Notes: generated by a model not told the origin, from the letters alone. A stretch of DNA of 64,000 bases from Silanimonas sp044377035 (GCF_044377035.1 NZ_JBILJW010000001.1:62001-126000); one strand, 5' to 3'. Shown: positions 8,329 through 17,842, numbered from the stretch's first letter. Made by a program: numbers and translations.

Positions 8329-9552
8329 ATGAGTTCCGCTGTTCCCTCGCCGCGTCGCCGTTCCATTCCCGTCCGTGTCGGCAAGGTCGTCGTCGGTGGC
8401 GACGCCCCCGTCGTCGTGCAGTCGATGACCAACACCGACACCGCCGACATCAAGGGCACCACGCAGCAGATCGCCGAGCTCTGGCGCGCGGGTTCCGAGA
8501 AGGTGCGCATCACCGTCAACAACGAGGAGTCGGCCGCCGCCGTGCCGCACATCCGCGACCGGCTGGCGATGATGGGCATCGACGTGCCGATCATCGGTGA
8601 CTTCCACTACAACGGGCACACCCTGCTCGAAGCGCATCCCGCTTGCGCCGAGGCGCTGGCGAAGTACCGCATCAACCCCGGCAACGTCGGCTTCGGCAAG
8701 AAGAAGGACACGCAGTTCGCCTCGATCATCGAGAAGGCGCTGCAGTACGACAAACCCGTGCGCATTGGCGCGAACTGGGGCTCGCTCGACCAGAACCTCG
8801 CCGCCGTGCTGATGGACGAAAACGCGAAGCGCGCCGCCCCCTGGGACGCCGCCCGCGTGCTGCGCGAGGCCCTCGTGCGCTCGGCGCTGGATTCGGCCGA
8901 GAAGGCCGTCGAACTCGGCCTGCCGAAGGACCGCATCATCCTTTCCGCGAAGGTGAGCGGCGTGCAGGAGCTGATCGCCGTCTACCGCGACCTCGCGGCG
9001 CGCTGCGAGTACCCGCTGCACCTCGGCCTCACCGAGGCCGGCATGGGCAGTAAGGGCATCGTCGCCAGCACGGCGGCCTTGTCGGTGCTGCTGCAGGAAG
9101 GCATCGGCGACACCATCCGCATCTCGCTGACGCCGGAGCCCGGCCAGTCGCGCACGAATGAAGTGATCGTCGCGCAGCAGCTGCTGCAGACCATGGGCCT
9201 GCGCGCGTTTACGCCGATGGTCACCGCCTGCCCGGGCTGCGGCCGCACCACCAGCACCTTCTTCCAGGAGCTGGCGAAGACGGTCGAAGAACACGTGCGC
9301 GAGAACATGCCGGTGTGGAAGCTGAAGCACCCCGGCGTCGAGAACCTCACGCTCGCGGTGATGGGCTGCGTGGTGAACGGCCCCGGTGAATCGCGCCACG
9401 CGAACATCGGCATCTCCTTGCCCGGCACCGGTGAAGCGCCGAGCGCGCCGGTGTTCATCGACGGCGAGAAGGCGATGACGCTGAAGGGCGAGAACATCGC
9501 CCGCGAGTTCGTCGGGATCATCGACGACTACGTGGCTAAGAATTACGCTTGA
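8329..9552 (+). CDS. ispG: 4-hydroxy-3-methylbut-2-enyl diphosphate synthase
   Basis: Converts 2-C-methyl-D-erythritol 2,4-cyclodiphosphate to HMBPP, the penultimate step of the MEP isoprenoid pathway, using a [4Fe-4S] cluster and flavodoxin/ferredoxin electrons. The 407-residue protein starts with VRVGKVVVGGDAPVVVQSMTNTDT, the characteristic N-terminus. Cluster ligands are visible as TACPGCGRT (two Cys, near residue 300) and MGCVVNGPGES (one Cys, near residue 347). The length is that of bacterial IspG proteins with the slightly extended insert. It lies just downstream of the PilZ gene. A ferredoxin-NADP reductase encoded at 41311-42090 is a possible electron source. Confidence 0.97.
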   Translation: MSSAVPSPRRRSIPVRVGKVVVGGDAPVVVQSMTNTDTADIKGTTQQIAELWRAGSEKVRITVNNEESAAAVPHIRDRLAMMGIDVPIIGDFHYNGHTLLEAHPACAEALAKYRINPGNVGFGKKKDTQFASIIEKALQYDKPVRIGANWGSLDQNLAAVLMDENAKRAAPWDAARVLREALVRSALDSAEKAVELGLPKDRIILSAKVSGVQELIAVYRDLAARCEYPLHLGLTEAGMGSKGIVASTAALSVLLQEGIGDTIRISLTPEPGQSRTNEVIVAQQLLQTMGLRAFTPMVTACPGCGRTTSTFFQELAKTVEEHVRENMPVWKLKHPGVENLTLAVMGCVVNGPGESRHANIGISLPGTGEAPSAPVFIDGEKAMTLKGENIAREFVGIIDDYVAKNYA

Positions 9553-9582
9553 GATCCCCCCCATCATCGCGAGCGTTCAAGG

Positions 9583-10020
9583 ATGCGTAGCCCGAACACC
9601 CCCCGAGTCGTCGCCTTGCTGTCATTGATCGCCCTGCTCGCGGGATGTGCGTCCTCCGGGGCGCCCTACGCAGGCGGAAGCCTCCGCGAGGACGAGTTCA
9701 ACGCGAGGATGGCGTCGCAGGGAACGGAGTACTACTGCGCCAGCGGCGATTGCGACACGGCGCCGCGTCTCATCCGCGGACGTGTCCCGGAGTTTCCGGC
9801 CGTCGCTGTCCTCGAGCGGCGGGGAGGCTTCGCGTCCGTTGCCTTCGTGATCGCGAAGGATGGCTCGACCCGGGATATCGAGGTGCTGCGGGCGTCCGAA
9901 CCCGTGTTCGGCGAGGTGTCCAAGCGCGCGGTGAAGCTATGGCGCTTCGAGCCCGCCACGAAGGACGGTGAGCCGGTCGACTTGCGCGTCATCCAGCAGT
10001 TTCCCTTCACCATTCGCTAG
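9583..10020 (+). CDS. TonB C-terminal domain lipoprotein
   Basis: A 145-residue exported protein. The N-terminus is a lipoprotein signal with lipobox LLAGC (Cys near residue 22). Residues ~65-145 match the TonB C-terminal fold: PEFPAVAVLERRGGFASVAFVIAKDG, then SKRAVKLWRFEPATKDGEPV, ending in QQFPFTIR. It lacks the transmembrane anchor and Pro-rich spanner of a true TonB, so it is probably a stand-alone outer- or inner-membrane-anchored TonB-C module rather than an energy transducer. It begins 30 bases after ispG and is followed by a strong terminator. Confidence 0.85.
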   Translation: MRSPNTPRVVALLSLIALLAGCASSGAPYAGGSLREDEFNARMASQGTEYYCASGDCDTAPRLIRGRVPEFPAVAVLERRGGFASVAFVIAKDGSTRDIEVLRASEPVFGEVSKRAVKLWRFEPATKDGEPVDLRVIQQFPFTIR

Positions 10021-10033
10021 CCCGCTGAAAACG

Positions 10034-10059
10034 GAACGGCCACCTCGCGGTGGCCGTTC
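10034..10059. terminator. Bidirectional hairpin terminator
   Basis: A perfect 11-bp stem (GAACGGCCACC pairing with GGTGGCCGTTC) closed by a TCGC loop lies between two convergent genes, the TonB-C lipoprotein and the M13 peptidase. It is placed to end both transcripts; the T-tract on either side is weak. Confidence 0.8.
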
Positions 10060-10080
10060 TCGTTCACGCGCCGCGGCGGA

Positions 10081-12120
10081 TCACCAGATCCGCACGCGCT
10101 CTTCCGGCTTCACGTACAGCGCGTCGTCCGGCTGCACGTTGAAGGCCTTGTACCACTCGTCGAGGTTGCGCAGCGGGCCGTTGATGCGGAACTGCGGCGG
10201 CGAGTGCGGGCCCACCTTCACCTGGTTGATCATCGCCTCATCGCGGTACTTCGACTTCCAGATCTGCGCCCAGGCGAGGAAGAAGCGCTGGTCGCCGGTG
10301 AGGCCGCCGAGTACCGGCGCGGGCTGGCCGTTGAGGCTCATCTGGTAGGCCGTGTAGGCCATCGACAGGCCGCCGAGGTCGCCGATGTTCTCGCCGAGTG
10401 CGAGCTGGCCGTTCACGCAGTGGCCTTCGAGCGGGCAGAACTGGTTGTACTGCGCCACCAGTGCCTTGGTGCGCTCCTCGAAGCGCGCGCGGTCCTCGTC
10501 GGTCCACCAGTTGCGCTGGATGCCCTGCCAGTCCGACTTCGAGCCCTGGTCGTCGAAGCCGTGGCCCATCTCGTGGCCGATCACGCCGCCGATGGCGCCG
10601 TAGTTCACGGCCGGATCGGCGTTCACGTCGAAGAAGGGCGGCTGCAGGATCGCCGCCGGGAACACGATCTCGTTGAAGGTCGCGTTGTAGTAGGCGTTGA
10701 CGGTGTGCGGCGTCATGAACCACTCGTCGCGGTCCGGCACGGTGCCGAGGCGGCGGTTCTGGTCGTTGGTATAGAACTGGCGCAGGGCCAGCACGTTCGC
10801 CATGAAGTCGTTCGGCACGATGGTGACCGACGCGTAGTCGCGCCACTTCGTCGGGTAGCCGATCTTCGGACGGAAGCTCTCGAGCTTCTTGTAGGCCTCT
10901 TCCTTGGTGGCGGCGCCCATCCAGTCGAGGTTGTCGATGTTCTGGCGCAGTGCCTTGCGCAGGTTCTCGACCAGCGCGTCCATGGCCGCCTTGGCTTCCG
11001 GCTGGAAGTGGCGGGCCACGTACACCTTGCCCACGGCGTCGCCGAGGCCCTGGCCGCCGCCGACCAGCGCCACGCCGCGCTTCCACGGTTCGCGCTGGGC
11101 GCGCTGGCCGGAAAGCACGGTGCCATTGAAGGCGAATGCGGCCTGGTCGATTTCAGTCGAGAGCAGGGGCGCGTGGTTGTCGACGGCGTGGAAGGTGAGG
11201 TAATCGCGCCACACGTTGAGCGGCGTCTTGCCGACGATCTCGAGGATCGGGCCGACGGCGCTCGGCGTGGTCACGTTGACTTCGGCCGGCGTGGGCAGGC
11301 CCTGCGCGGCGAAGTGCGCGGCCCAGTCGTAGGACGGGAACTGCGCCTTCAGGTCGTCGAACGACGTGAGGTTGTAGGTCTTGTCGCGATCACGCAGCTG
11401 CGCGCGGTCCCAATGGTTCTTCGCGATCTCGGTCTCGAGCGCGAGGATCGCCTCGGCGCGCGGCTTGGTGTCGGTGAGGCCGGCGAAGCCCAGCATCTTC
11501 TCGATGTGGGCCAGGTAGGCCGCGCGGATCTGCACGAAGCGCGGCTCGGGGTTCAGGTAGAAATCCTTGTCCGGCAGGCCGAGCCCGCCCACGCCGACGC
11601 CGACGAGGTAGCGGTTCGGGTCCTTGCGGTCGAGGCCGACGCCGCCGCCCACCGGGGCGTTGCTGCCGTCCATGCCGGCGCGGCCGAAGGCGGCCGTCAG
11701 CGCGGCAACCGAATCGATCTTCGCGATGCCGTCGAGGATCGGCTGGATCGGCGTGATGCCGGCGGCGTCGCGCGCCGCCGTGTCCATGTAGCTGGCGTAG
11801 AGGTCGCGGACCTTCTGCTCGTCGCTGCCCGGGGCAAGGTCGGAGCGAGCTTGCAGCTCCTCGATGATCGCCTTGACCTGCAGCTCGGCCTGGTCGCTCA
11901 GGGTGTTGAACGAGCCGTAGCGGGTCTCGTAGTCCTTGAGCGTGTAGTTGTCGAACCAGGTGCCGTTGGCGTGGCGGTTGAAGTCGTCGCCGGGCTGCAC
12001 GGTGTTGTCGCGATTGCCGAGCTCGATACCGAACGTGCCGAGCTTGGGCGCCTCGGCGGCGAAGGCCGACGGCGCGGCGAAGGCGAGCGCGAGGCTCAGC
12101 GAGAGAAGCGTCTTCTTCAT
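10081..12120 (-). CDS. M13 family zinc metallopeptidase (neprilysin-like)
   Basis: Secreted zinc endopeptidase of family M13 (PepO/neprilysin type), 679 residues. A clear Sec signal peptide (MKKTLLSLSLALAFAAPSAFA) is followed by NRDNTVQPGDDFNRHANGTW, the standard start of the family. The zinc site is HEMGH near residue 516 in VIGHEMGHGFDDQG, with the third ligand in ENIGDLGG about 60 residues later. NAYYNATFNEIVFPA precedes it. The C-terminus RVRIW is the usual conserved end (consensus CRVW). It should cleave oligopeptides in the periplasm or outside the cell. The terminator at 10034-10059 closes the transcript. Confidence 0.96.
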   Translation of the reverse strand: MKKTLLSLSLALAFAAPSAFAAEAPKLGTFGIELGNRDNTVQPGDDFNRHANGTWFDNYTLKDYETRYGSFNTLSDQAELQVKAIIEELQARSDLAPGSDEQKVRDLYASYMDTAARDAAGITPIQPILDGIAKIDSVAALTAAFGRAGMDGSNAPVGGGVGLDRKDPNRYLVGVGVGGLGLPDKDFYLNPEPRFVQIRAAYLAHIEKMLGFAGLTDTKPRAEAILALETEIAKNHWDRAQLRDRDKTYNLTSFDDLKAQFPSYDWAAHFAAQGLPTPAEVNVTTPSAVGPILEIVGKTPLNVWRDYLTFHAVDNHAPLLSTEIDQAAFAFNGTVLSGQRAQREPWKRGVALVGGGQGLGDAVGKVYVARHFQPEAKAAMDALVENLRKALRQNIDNLDWMGAATKEEAYKKLESFRPKIGYPTKWRDYASVTIVPNDFMANVLALRQFYTNDQNRRLGTVPDRDEWFMTPHTVNAYYNATFNEIVFPAAILQPPFFDVNADPAVNYGAIGGVIGHEMGHGFDDQGSKSDWQGIQRNWWTDEDRARFEERTKALVAQYNQFCPLEGHCVNGQLALGENIGDLGGLSMAYTAYQMSLNGQPAPVLGGLTGDQRFFLAWAQIWKSKYRDEAMINQVKVGPHSPPQFRINGPLRNLDEWYKAFNVQPDDALYVKPEERVRIW

Positions 12121-12296
12121 GGATTCCCCGGGTCTGTTACTGGATAACGCGGTGTGTCGGCGCCAGCGCGGCGGCCAGTCCCGGAGCCTAACCGGGCAGG
12201 CGGTACCGGCATGTGCCGAAGGTCGGGGGCAAGGCGATGTCGATCACGCGGCAACGACACTCCGCCGGCGCGCGGGTCTCGGTCCGGAAGGCCGGT

Positions 12297-13241
12297 TCAG
12301 CGCTTCTGCGTCTCGGGGCTGATCTCGGCGTCAGTGACGGCCCGCGAGGCGACCTGCGCCTCGCGGTGGGCGATGTAGGCGTTCGCCACGAAGATGATGG
12401 CGGCGCCGGCGGCCGTCCAAGCCGTCACCGTCTCGTCGAACAGCCACCAAGCGAGCAACGCGACGATCGGCACCTGCATGAAGCTGATCGGCGTCAGCAT
12501 CGAGGCGTCGCCGCGCTTCAGCGCGCGAGTCCAGAACATGTGGCCCGCGGTGCCGAAGAACCCGGCGGCCACGATCCAGGCCCAGGTCCAGCCGGTCGGC
12601 CAGGTCCAGACGAACAGGGCCGGCACCAGCGACAACGGCACCCACAGCATCGTCGTCCACAGCACGATGGCGTCGGGCTTCTCGGTGCGCGACAGCACCT
12701 TGATGCTGATGGCGACGATGGCGCTGAGCACGGCGGCCGTCAGGGCGACGAGGGTGTTGCCGTCGAAGGTGTCCGCGCCGGGCCGCATGATCACCAGCAC
12801 GCCGATGAAACCGAGGCCTACGGCCGTCCAGCGGCGCAAACGCACCATCTCGCCGAGGAACAGAACCGCGAGGATGGTGACGAACAGTGGCGTCGAGTAG
12901 CTGATGGTCACCGCCTTCGCCAGCGGCAGGTGCACGATGGCGTAGAAGCCGCACAGCATCGAGACGATGCCGATCAGGCAGCGGCCCACGTAGAGGCTCA
13001 GCTTGTCGGTCTTCAGGATGCCCATGCCGTGGTGCATCAGCAGCGGCAGGGCGAAGACGAAGCCGAAGAAGTTGCGGAAGAAGGCGATTTCGAACGCGTG
13101 CAGCTGCGACGATGCAAGCCGGATCATCACCGCCATGCAGGCGAACATGGCCGCGCTGCACACCATGTACCCAACCGCCTTCAGCAGTTCGCTGCGCGCG
13201 CGCTGGCCGGACGACGTGATCGTGTCCGGCAGGCCGCTCAT
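12297..13241 (-). CDS. EamA/DMT family transporter
   Basis: Inner-membrane protein of 314 residues with two EamA repeats of about five transmembrane helices each: residues ~20-160 (beginning KAVGYMVCSAAMFACMAVMI) and ~165-300 (ALTAAVLSAIVAISIKVL). Family members export metabolites or amino acids; substrate is not predictable. The hallmark AFFRNFFGF near residue 53 and the PLFVTILAVLFLGE segment are visible. Its ATG overlaps the murB stop as ATGA, so it is the last gene of the pyrD-murB-EamA operon and probably translationally coupled. Confidence 0.9.
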   Translation of the reverse strand: MSGLPDTITSSGQRARSELLKAVGYMVCSAAMFACMAVMIRLASSQLHAFEIAFFRNFFGFVFALPLLMHHGMGILKTDKLSLYVGRCLIGIVSMLCGFYAIVHLPLAKAVTISYSTPLFVTILAVLFLGEMVRLRRWTAVGLGFIGVLVIMRPGADTFDGNTLVALTAAVLSAIVAISIKVLSRTEKPDAIVLWTTMLWVPLSLVPALFVWTWPTGWTWAWIVAAGFFGTAGHMFWTRALKRGDASMLTPISFMQVPIVALLAWWLFDETVTAWTAAGAAIIFVANAYIAHREAQVASRAVTDAEISPETQKR

Positions 13242-14314
13242 GCGAGGGCCTGGTCCGGAGCGATGGGCTGGAAGCGCCCGCCAAGGATCCGCGGCTCGGG
13301 CTCCAGCGCCACGCCGAAGCGCGCCTGCACCGAGCCGGCGATGCGGCCCGCGAGCCTCAGGAGATCCGCGCCAGTCGCGTGGCCGTGGTTCACCAGCACG
13401 AGGGCGTGCTGCGGCGCCACGCCGGCATCGCCGTCGCGGAAGCCTTTCCAGCCGGCGGCGTCGATCAACCAGCCCGCGGAGAGCTTGCGCGTCGCCGGAG
13501 AATCGCCGGGGAAGACCGGCAGGGCGGGGTGTGCCGCCTTCAGCGTGTCCGCCACCGCCGCATCGATGATCGGGTTCTTGAAGAACGAGCCCGCGTTGCC
13601 GAGCACGGCCGGGTTGGGCAGCTTGCGCGAGCGCAGGCGGCTGATGGCTTCGGCCACCTGGCGGTGCGTGGGCGCGCCTTCGATGCCCATGGCGGCGAGT
13701 TCTTCGTCGACGCCGGCGTAGCCGGTGCGCACGGCGCGCGCCTTCGGCAGGCGGAAGCGCACTTCGGTGATCACGTTCTGTTCCGGCGCGCGCTTGAACA
13801 CGCTGTCGCGGTAGCCGAAGCGGCAGTCCTCGCGCTCGAACTCGCGCAGGCGCAGGGTCTCGCGATCAAAAGCCTGCACCGAATCGATGAACTCGCCCAC
13901 CTCGGTGCCGTAGGCGCCGATGTTCTGGATCGGCGAGGCGCCGACCGTGCCCGGGATCAGCGCGAGGTTCTCGAGGCCGCAGAGGCCGCGGCCGAGCGTC
14001 CAGTGCACGAAGTCGTTCCAGTTCACGCCGGCATCGGCGGCCACCAGCGCCGAGTCCGCGGCGTCCTCGATGACGGCGATCCGCGCGCGCGTCAGTGAGA
14101 GCGTCAGGCCCGGCACGTCACCGGCCAGCAGCACGTTGCTGCCTTCGCCCAGCACCAGCAGCGGCGCGAACTGCAGCCAAGGCTCCGACATCAGCGCGGG
14201 AAGGGCGAACGGGTCGTGCACGTCGGCCAGCATCTCGGCCTTGGCGTCCACGCGGAACGTGTTGCGGCCGGCCAGCGAGACGTTCTCGCTGATCCGGTAT
14301 CCAGCCTCGCTCAT
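13238..14314 (-). CDS. murB: UDP-N-acetylenolpyruvoylglucosamine reductase
   Basis: FAD-dependent reductase of peptidoglycan precursor synthesis. It reduces UDP-GlcNAc-enolpyruvate with NADPH to UDP-MurNAc. The ATG at 14314 gives 358 residues (E. coli 342) and overlaps the pyrD stop as ATGA, which supports it over upstream starts. FAD-binding segments LGEGSNVLL and LIPGTVGASPIQNIGAYGTE are visible. The catalytic serine lies in NAGSFFKNP near residue 250. NHGHATGADLL near the end is as in type I MurB. The stop codon overlaps the next start by four bases. Confidence 0.96.
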   Translation of the reverse strand: MSEAGYRISENVSLAGRNTFRVDAKAEMLADVHDPFALPALMSEPWLQFAPLLVLGEGSNVLLAGDVPGLTLSLTRARIAVIEDAADSALVAADAGVNWNDFVHWTLGRGLCGLENLALIPGTVGASPIQNIGAYGTEVGEFIDSVQAFDRETLRLREFEREDCRFGYRDSVFKRAPEQNVITEVRFRLPKARAVRTGYAGVDEELAAMGIEGAPTHRQVAEAISRLRSRKLPNPAVLGNAGSFFKNPIIDAAVADTLKAAHPALPVFPGDSPATRKLSAGWLIDAAGWKGFRDGDAGVAPQHALVLVNHGHATGADLLRLAGRIAGSVQARFGVALEPEPRILGGRFQPIAPDQALA

Positions 14315-15360
14315 CCGCGCACGCCGTCGCGGCGATGCCGCAGCGCCTGCACGCACTCGCCGATGAGGGCCGGGCCGCGGTAGATCAGGCCGGTATAGAA
14401 CTGCACGAGCTGCGCGCCGGCGGTCATCTTTCCCGCCGCGTCGGCCCCGGAGAGGATGCCGCCCACGCCCACCAGCGGGATATGCGCCGGCAGGCGCGAG
14501 CGCATGCGGCGCAGCACGGCGGTCGACTTGCCGTACAGCGGCTTGCCGGAGAGCCCACCCTGTTCCTTCGCCAAGGGGTGGCCATCGATGGCGAGGCGGT
14601 CGACTGTGGTGTTGCTGACGATCACGCCGTCGACGTTCAGTTCGCCGAGCACGCGCGCAGAGGCGTCGATGTCGTCCTCGGTCAGGTCGGGCGCGATCTT
14701 GACGAGGACCGGCACCCGGCGGCCGTGGCGCGTGGCCAGCCGTTCACGGGCATCGAAGATCTCGCTCACCAGCGCGCGCAGCGCCTTCTCTTCCTGCAGT
14801 TCGCGCAGGCCCGCTGTGTTCGGCGAGGAGATGTTCACCGTCACGTAGTCGGCCAGCGCGTACACGCGGCCGAGGCAGTGCAGGTAATCGGCCGCCGCCT
14901 GCTCGTTGGGCGTGTCCTTGTTTTTGCCGATGTTGATGCCGAGGATCGTGTCACCGCCCACGCGCCGGAGCTTCGAGGCCTCGACATTGCGAACGAGCGC
15001 ATCGACGCCTTCGTTGTTGAAGCCCAGCCGGTTGATGACAGCCTCGTGCTCCGGCAAGCGGAACATGCGCGGCTTCGGGTTGCCGGCCTGCGGCCGCGGC
15101 GTGGTCGTGCCGATCTCCACGAAGCCGAAGCCGAGGGCGGCCAGCGCATCGATGCAGGCGCCGTTCTTGTCGAGGCCGGCGGCCAGGCCCACCGGGTTGG
15201 GGAAGGCCAGCCCCATCACCGTCGTCGGCAAGGGCTTCGGTCGCGAGGCCAGCAGCGGGTTCAGGCCGGCGCGCCAGGCGGTGTCCAGCGCCTTCAGCGC
15301 GAGTTCGTGGGCGTGTTCCGCATCGAGGCGGAACAGCAGCGGACGGGCGAGTCCATACAT
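14311..15360 (-). CDS. pyrD: Dihydroorotate dehydrogenase (quinone), class 2
   Basis: Membrane-associated FMN enzyme that oxidises dihydroorotate to orotate in pyrimidine synthesis, passing electrons to quinone. The 349-residue product starts MYGLARPLLFRLDAEHAHEL, the amphipathic N-terminal helices of class 2 enzymes that meet the membrane. GLAAGLDKNG, RLGFNNEG, NIGKNKDTP and the catalytic serine region VNISSPNTAGLREL follow in order, and GVGGILSGADA lies near the C-terminus. It heads a tight operon with murB and an EamA transporter. Confidence 0.97.
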   Translation of the reverse strand: MYGLARPLLFRLDAEHAHELALKALDTAWRAGLNPLLASRPKPLPTTVMGLAFPNPVGLAAGLDKNGACIDALAALGFGFVEIGTTTPRPQAGNPKPRMFRLPEHEAVINRLGFNNEGVDALVRNVEASKLRRVGGDTILGINIGKNKDTPNEQAAADYLHCLGRVYALADYVTVNISSPNTAGLRELQEEKALRALVSEIFDARERLATRHGRRVPVLVKIAPDLTEDDIDASARVLGELNVDGVIVSNTTVDRLAIDGHPLAKEQGGLSGKPLYGKSTAVLRRMRSRLPAHIPLVGVGGILSGADAAGKMTAGAQLVQFYTGLIYRGPALIGECVQALRHRRDGVRG

Positions 15361-15387
15361 CGTCGGAGCGTCTTCCTTGCGGCGTGG

Positions 15388-15684
15388 TCAGGCCGATATG
15401 CCGGCGGCGAGAGCGGCCAGAGCCGCCAGACCGCCGAAGAACAGCACGATGGCGAGGACGGTGAACACGCTGAGGAGGATCATCGCCCAGCCCAGCACGA
15501 GGCCGGCGACGGCGAGGCCATCGCCTTCGAGGCCTGCCGGATCGCGGCGGATCTCGGCGCGGGCCATGTGGCCGGTGATGATCGCGATGATCGAGCCAAG
15601 CCAAGGGGCAAAGGTCCACCCGAGGAGTCCGGCGACGAGGCTGACGATCGCCATCGACGACGTGCGGCGAACAGGATGGGTCAT
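15388..15684 (-). CDS. Small DUF4190-like membrane protein
   Basis: A 98-residue protein with two long hydrophobic helices. The first is at residues ~10-40 (MAIVSLVAGLLGWTFAPWLGSIIAIITGHMA) and the second, after the loop RAEIRRDPAGLEGDG, at residues ~57-95. This is the layout of DUF4190 proteins (helix, GHxARxEI loop, helix). Function unknown. Its ATG overlaps the stop of the upstream secreted protein by four bases (ATGA), so the two are probably made together. It precedes pyrD by 27 bases. Confidence 0.8.
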   Translation of the reverse strand: MTHPVRRTSSMAIVSLVAGLLGWTFAPWLGSIIAIITGHMARAEIRRDPAGLEGDGLAVAGLVLGWAMILLSVFTVLAIVLFFGGLAALAALAAGISA

Positions 15685-16241
15685 GGCTGGCTCACCGTGG
15701 CGTCGGGAATGCGGTCACCGAGTCGGGCGATGAACGCGCCCATCTGGTAGGGCTCGGCCTGCAGCATCACGACCGGACCGGCGCCGTTGTAGGTGAGCGT
15801 GACGCGGTACAAGCGGAATGCCTGCGGGCCGAACATCCAGGCGCTGCAGGGCTCGCCGCGGGCGATCGGGCAGGTCGGGGCCTGCAGCTCGAAGCGCGAG
15901 CGGCGGAAGCCGGCCCCGGGCAGGCTTTCCGGGACCGGTGCCTCGACGATCACCACGGGCGCGGCGAGCGTGATGTCCTCGACGCGAACGCGCACCGGCT
16001 GTTCGCCGCCTTTGAACAGGAACGTGAAGCGATCGGTGAGCGACGGCGCGCCACTGGTGTCGATGTCGAAACCGGCCGCTTCGAAGGTGGCTTCATCCGT
16101 GGTGGCGCGGGCGGGCACGCCGCCCTCCATGGGCAGGCTGAAACGCGTGCCGTCGCCGGCGACGAACTCCTGTTCCTGAGCCACCGCCCCTGAAGCCCAC
16201 AAGGCGGCCCAAACGGCCACCGCCCCCATCACCCTGCGCAT
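15681..16241 (-). CDS. Secreted hypothetical protein
   Basis: A 186-residue exported protein from the ATG at 16241, which follows AGAGGG by eight bases; a GTG two codons upstream is an alternative start. The signal peptide ends near AVWAALWASGAVAQ. The mature part is beta-rich with no family I recognise. It has two cysteines (CPIARGEPC) that could form a disulphide. It overlaps the DUF4190-like gene by four bases, suggesting a shared envelope function. Confidence 0.7.
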   Translation of the reverse strand: MRRVMGAVAVWAALWASGAVAQEQEFVAGDGTRFSLPMEGGVPARATTDEATFEAAGFDIDTSGAPSLTDRFTFLFKGGEQPVRVRVEDITLAAPVVIVEAPVPESLPGAGFRRSRFELQAPTCPIARGEPCSAWMFGPQAFRLYRVTLTYNGAGPVVMLQAEPYQMGAFIARLGDRIPDATVSQP

Positions 16242-16289
16242 TGACACATCCCTCTTGGCCCCCGGAAAGCCCAGTGTAGGGGCAAAAAA

Positions 16290-17822
16290 CTAGAGTTCGA
16301 ACTTGATGCCCTGGGCCAGCGGCAGCGAATCCGAGTAGTTGATCGTGTTGGTCTGACGACGCATGTAGGCACGCCAAGAGTCCGAACCCGACTCGCGGCC
16401 ACCGCCGGTCTCCTTCTCGCCGCCGAACGCGCCGCCGATCTCTGCGCCCGAGGTGCCGATGTTCACGTTGGCGATGCCGCAATCCGAGCCGGCTGCCGAC
16501 AGGAACGCTTCGGCCGCCTTCAGGTTCTGCGTGAAGATCGCTGAGGACAGGCCCTGCGGCACGGCGTTCTGCATCGCGATGGCTTCGTCCAGCGTCTTGA
16601 ACGGCATGGCGTACAGGATCGGGGCGAAAGTTTCGGTCTGAACGGCTTCGGCCGAGTTGGCCACGCCGGTGATCAGGGTCGGCAGCACGTAGTTGCCCGG
16701 GCGTTCGATGGCCGCGCCGCCGCTGCGGACCACACCGCCCGCGGCCTTGGCCTTTTCGATGGCCGACAGGAAGGCCGCGACAGCGCCCTTGTCGTTCAGC
16801 GGGCCCATCAGCGTGCCTTCGGCGTTCGGGTCGCCGATCTTGCCCTCGACCTGCTTGTAGGCGGTGGCGACCTTGGCGATGACGTCTTCGAAGATCGATT
16901 CGTGGATGAAAAGACGGCGCGTGCTGGTGCAGCGCTGGCCGGCGGTGCCGACGGCGCCGAAGACGATGGCCGGGATGGCCAGCTTCAGGTCGGCCGTGGC
17001 GTCCACGATGATGGCGTTGTTGCCGCCCAGCTCCAGCAGCGACTTGCCCATGCGGCGGGCGACGCGCTCGCCGACCTGGCGGCCGATCTTGGTGCTGCCG
17101 GTGAAGCTCACCAGCGCCACGTCGTGATCGTCGACGAAATTGCTGGCCAGCTCAGTGCCGGCGTCGTTGAACAGGAAGAACAGGTCCGGGAAGCCGCCGG
17201 CGCGCAGGGCGTCGTTGCAGATCTTCATCGAGGCCACGGCGCAGAACGGGGTCTTCGGCGAGGGCTTCCAGATGGTGATGTTGCCGCAGATGGCGGCGAT
17301 GAAGCTGTTCCAGGCCCACACGGCGACCGGGAAGTTGAAGGCCGAGATCACGCCGACGATGCCGAGCGGGTGCCACTGCTCGTACATGCGGTGGCCGGGG
17401 CGCTCTGAGTGCATGGTCAGGCCGTAGAGCTGGCGGGCGAGGCCGACGGCGAAATCGCCGATGTCGATCATCTCCTGCACTTCGCCGTCGCCTTCGGCCT
17501 TGATCTTGCCCATCTCGAGCGAGACCAGCGCGCCCAGCGCCGACTTGTGCTGGCGCAGGGCTTCGGCGCAGAGGCGGATGGCTTCGCCGCGCTTCGGCGC
17601 CGGCGTGGTGCGCCAGATCGCGGCGGCGGCCTTGGCGCGCGCCTTGATCGTGGCGTAGTCGGCTTCCGACGACGCGTAGACCTTGCCCAGCACTTCGCCG
17701 GTGGCCGGGTTCACCGGCTCGAGCACGCCGGCATCACGCGTGGCGGACCACTCGCCGTGGCCGAGGTAGGTGCCGGATTCGTGGTCGGTGAGGCCGAGGG
17801 CGGCGAGGACGGGGTGCGTCAT
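16290..17822 (-). CDS. ALDH7-type semialdehyde dehydrogenase
   Basis: Aldehyde dehydrogenase closest in appearance to the ALDH7/antiquitin group, whose bacterial members oxidise alpha-aminoadipic semialdehyde (piperideine-6-carboxylate) in lysine catabolism. The 510-residue length fits that group. Visible are the catalytic glutamate in LELGGNN, the catalytic cysteine in GTAGQRCTSTRR, SAFNFPVAVWAWN, FTGSTKIGRQV, and the characteristic C-terminal end GGGRESGSDSWRAYMRRQT. Substrate is inferred from family resemblance. No other lysine catabolic gene is nearby. It ends 42 bases after the stop-distal side of the secreted-protein gene start and begins just downstream of tRNA-Arg. Confidence 0.88.
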   Translation of the reverse strand: MTHPVLAALGLTDHESGTYLGHGEWSATRDAGVLEPVNPATGEVLGKVYASSEADYATIKARAKAAAAIWRTTPAPKRGEAIRLCAEALRQHKSALGALVSLEMGKIKAEGDGEVQEMIDIGDFAVGLARQLYGLTMHSERPGHRMYEQWHPLGIVGVISAFNFPVAVWAWNSFIAAICGNITIWKPSPKTPFCAVASMKICNDALRAGGFPDLFFLFNDAGTELASNFVDDHDVALVSFTGSTKIGRQVGERVARRMGKSLLELGGNNAIIVDATADLKLAIPAIVFGAVGTAGQRCTSTRRLFIHESIFEDVIAKVATAYKQVEGKIGDPNAEGTLMGPLNDKGAVAAFLSAIEKAKAAGGVVRSGGAAIERPGNYVLPTLITGVANSAEAVQTETFAPILYAMPFKTLDEAIAMQNAVPQGLSSAIFTQNLKAAEAFLSAAGSDCGIANVNIGTSGAEIGGAFGGEKETGGGRESGSDSWRAYMRRQTNTINYSDSLPLAQGIKFEL

Positions 17823-17842
17823 GGGGATTCCTTGGATGGCGA